NCBI GenBank assembly: GCA_028711875.1
Contig: JAQTRJ010000129.1
Span: 1-6,431 of the forward strand
Direction of reading: 5' to 3'
Origin: a bacterium
GTDB lineage: Bacteria > Electryoneota > RPQS01
DNA length: 6,431 nucleotides
Part shown: positions 6,226-6,431 of the stretch, piece by piece
Layout of the letters: each line of letters begins with the position of its first letter
How positions within the stretch are numbered: the stretch's first letter is position 1
Notes under the pieces: generated by a model
Databases searched by the model: none
What the model was told of the DNA's origin: nothing
What the model saw: the letters and a program-made list of their open reading frames with translations, nothing else
Program-made: the position numbers and the translations under genes

Positions 6226-6261
6226 GTCGGCTCCTGAACGAAGTGAAGGATCACAGCCGAC
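6226..6261 (-). terminator. Possible terminator hairpin after the right-edge gene
   Basis: GTCGGCT (6226-6232) pairs with AGCCGAC (6255-6261), continued inside by CCT with AGG across a small bulge. It begins about 10 bases after the stop of the right-edge partial gene, in the direction of its transcription. There is no T-tract, so it may instead be a remnant of a dispersed repeat: the inner sequence GAACGAAGTGAAGGATC resembles one I recall from many bacterial intergenic regions. A second GTGTCGGCT lies at 6199-6207, repeating 6224-6232. Confidence 0.4.
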
Positions 6262-6270
6262 CCGCAACCG

Positions 6271-6431
6271 CTACTGGATATTCCTCGGCCCGTCCTGCGG
6301 CGGCGTCGTCCACAGATTATAGTCGTTCCCTTCAAGGAGTTGCAGGTTATTCATCTCATACTGACCGCGATGGAGGTCGTACTGGTCGTAGAATCCGTTG
6401 TCGAACTCGTACACCTCGCCCGTTTCCGGAT
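6271..6431 (-). CDS. Unrecognised protein, C-terminal fragment (5' end outside window)
   Basis: On the - strand an open frame enters from the right edge and ends at TAG (6271-6273), giving 52 complete codons. The translation is rich in Tyr, Asn, Asp and Gln (for example EFDNGFYDQYDLHRGQ) and ends PPQDGPRNIQ. Third codon positions are mostly G or C, as in the other genes here, which supports real coding. I do not recognise the family. The polar, aromatic composition would suit a secreted or surface protein, but this is a guess from 52 residues. The tail lies upstream of and co-directional with the AraC-family gene, about 180 bases away, with a hairpin between them. Confidence 0.6.
   Translation of the reverse strand, partial: PETGEVYEFDNGFYDQYDLHRGQYEMNNLQLLEGNDYNLWTTPPQDGPRNIQ

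Noticed and set aside
6129..6335. Open frame of 68 codons on the - strand upstream of the AraC-family gene
   Set aside because: It overlaps the better-supported partial coding frame ending at 6271 in a different frame, and its translation (CGRRRRRTGRGIS, then repeat-like ILHFVQE) looks like non-coding repeat sequence.

Overview
The window carries seven recognisable protein genes plus the tail of an eighth. It looks like ordinary chromosome from a Gram-negative bacterium with fairly high G+C. A monofunctional peptidoglycan glycosyltransferase (MtgA type) with an N-terminal membrane anchor argues for a Gram-negative-type wall, and the promoter before the aminopeptidase gene is a textbook sigma-70 type. 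No gene pins down a phylum. The gene mix and the G/C-rich palindromic repeats would fit an uncultured environmental lineage, but that is an impression only.

Left half, + strand. The 3' part of rtcB (RNA 3'-phosphate ligase) enters from the left edge. A G/C-rich, doubly palindromic repeat (copy A, about 821-905) begins at its stop codon. Next comes a small Vsr-like DUF559 endonuclease gene (918-1277), and a second copy of the same repeat (copy B, about 1275-1362) begins at that gene's stop codon. Then follow a stand-alone PAS-domain protein (1393-1755) and, overlapping it by 8 bp, a TRAM-domain RNA (uracil-C5)-methyltransferase of the RlmD/TrmA family (1748-3082). That enzyme has three of the four usual iron-sulfur cysteines. 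A strong hairpin at 3097-3121 closes this block and also separates it from the convergent gene on the other strand.

Right half, - strand. In transcription order from the right edge there is the C-terminal end of an unrecognised protein, an AraC-family regulator with a GyrI-like ligand domain, a hairpin-plus-T-tract terminator, mtgA, and an M29 aminopeptidase with its own promoter placed just after the mtgA stop. Signals between these genes suggest they are mostly separate transcription units rather than one operon.

The most interesting part is 821-1362: a nuclease gene of clearly lower G+C than its neighbours, bracketed by direct copies of a structured repeat. The stems of the two copies differ by a compensated base pair. 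This looks like a small repeat-plus-nuclease unit, comparable in logic to REP/RAYT systems but with a Vsr-like nuclease. Mobility is inference. The rest of the window is conventional housekeeping and regulatory content.
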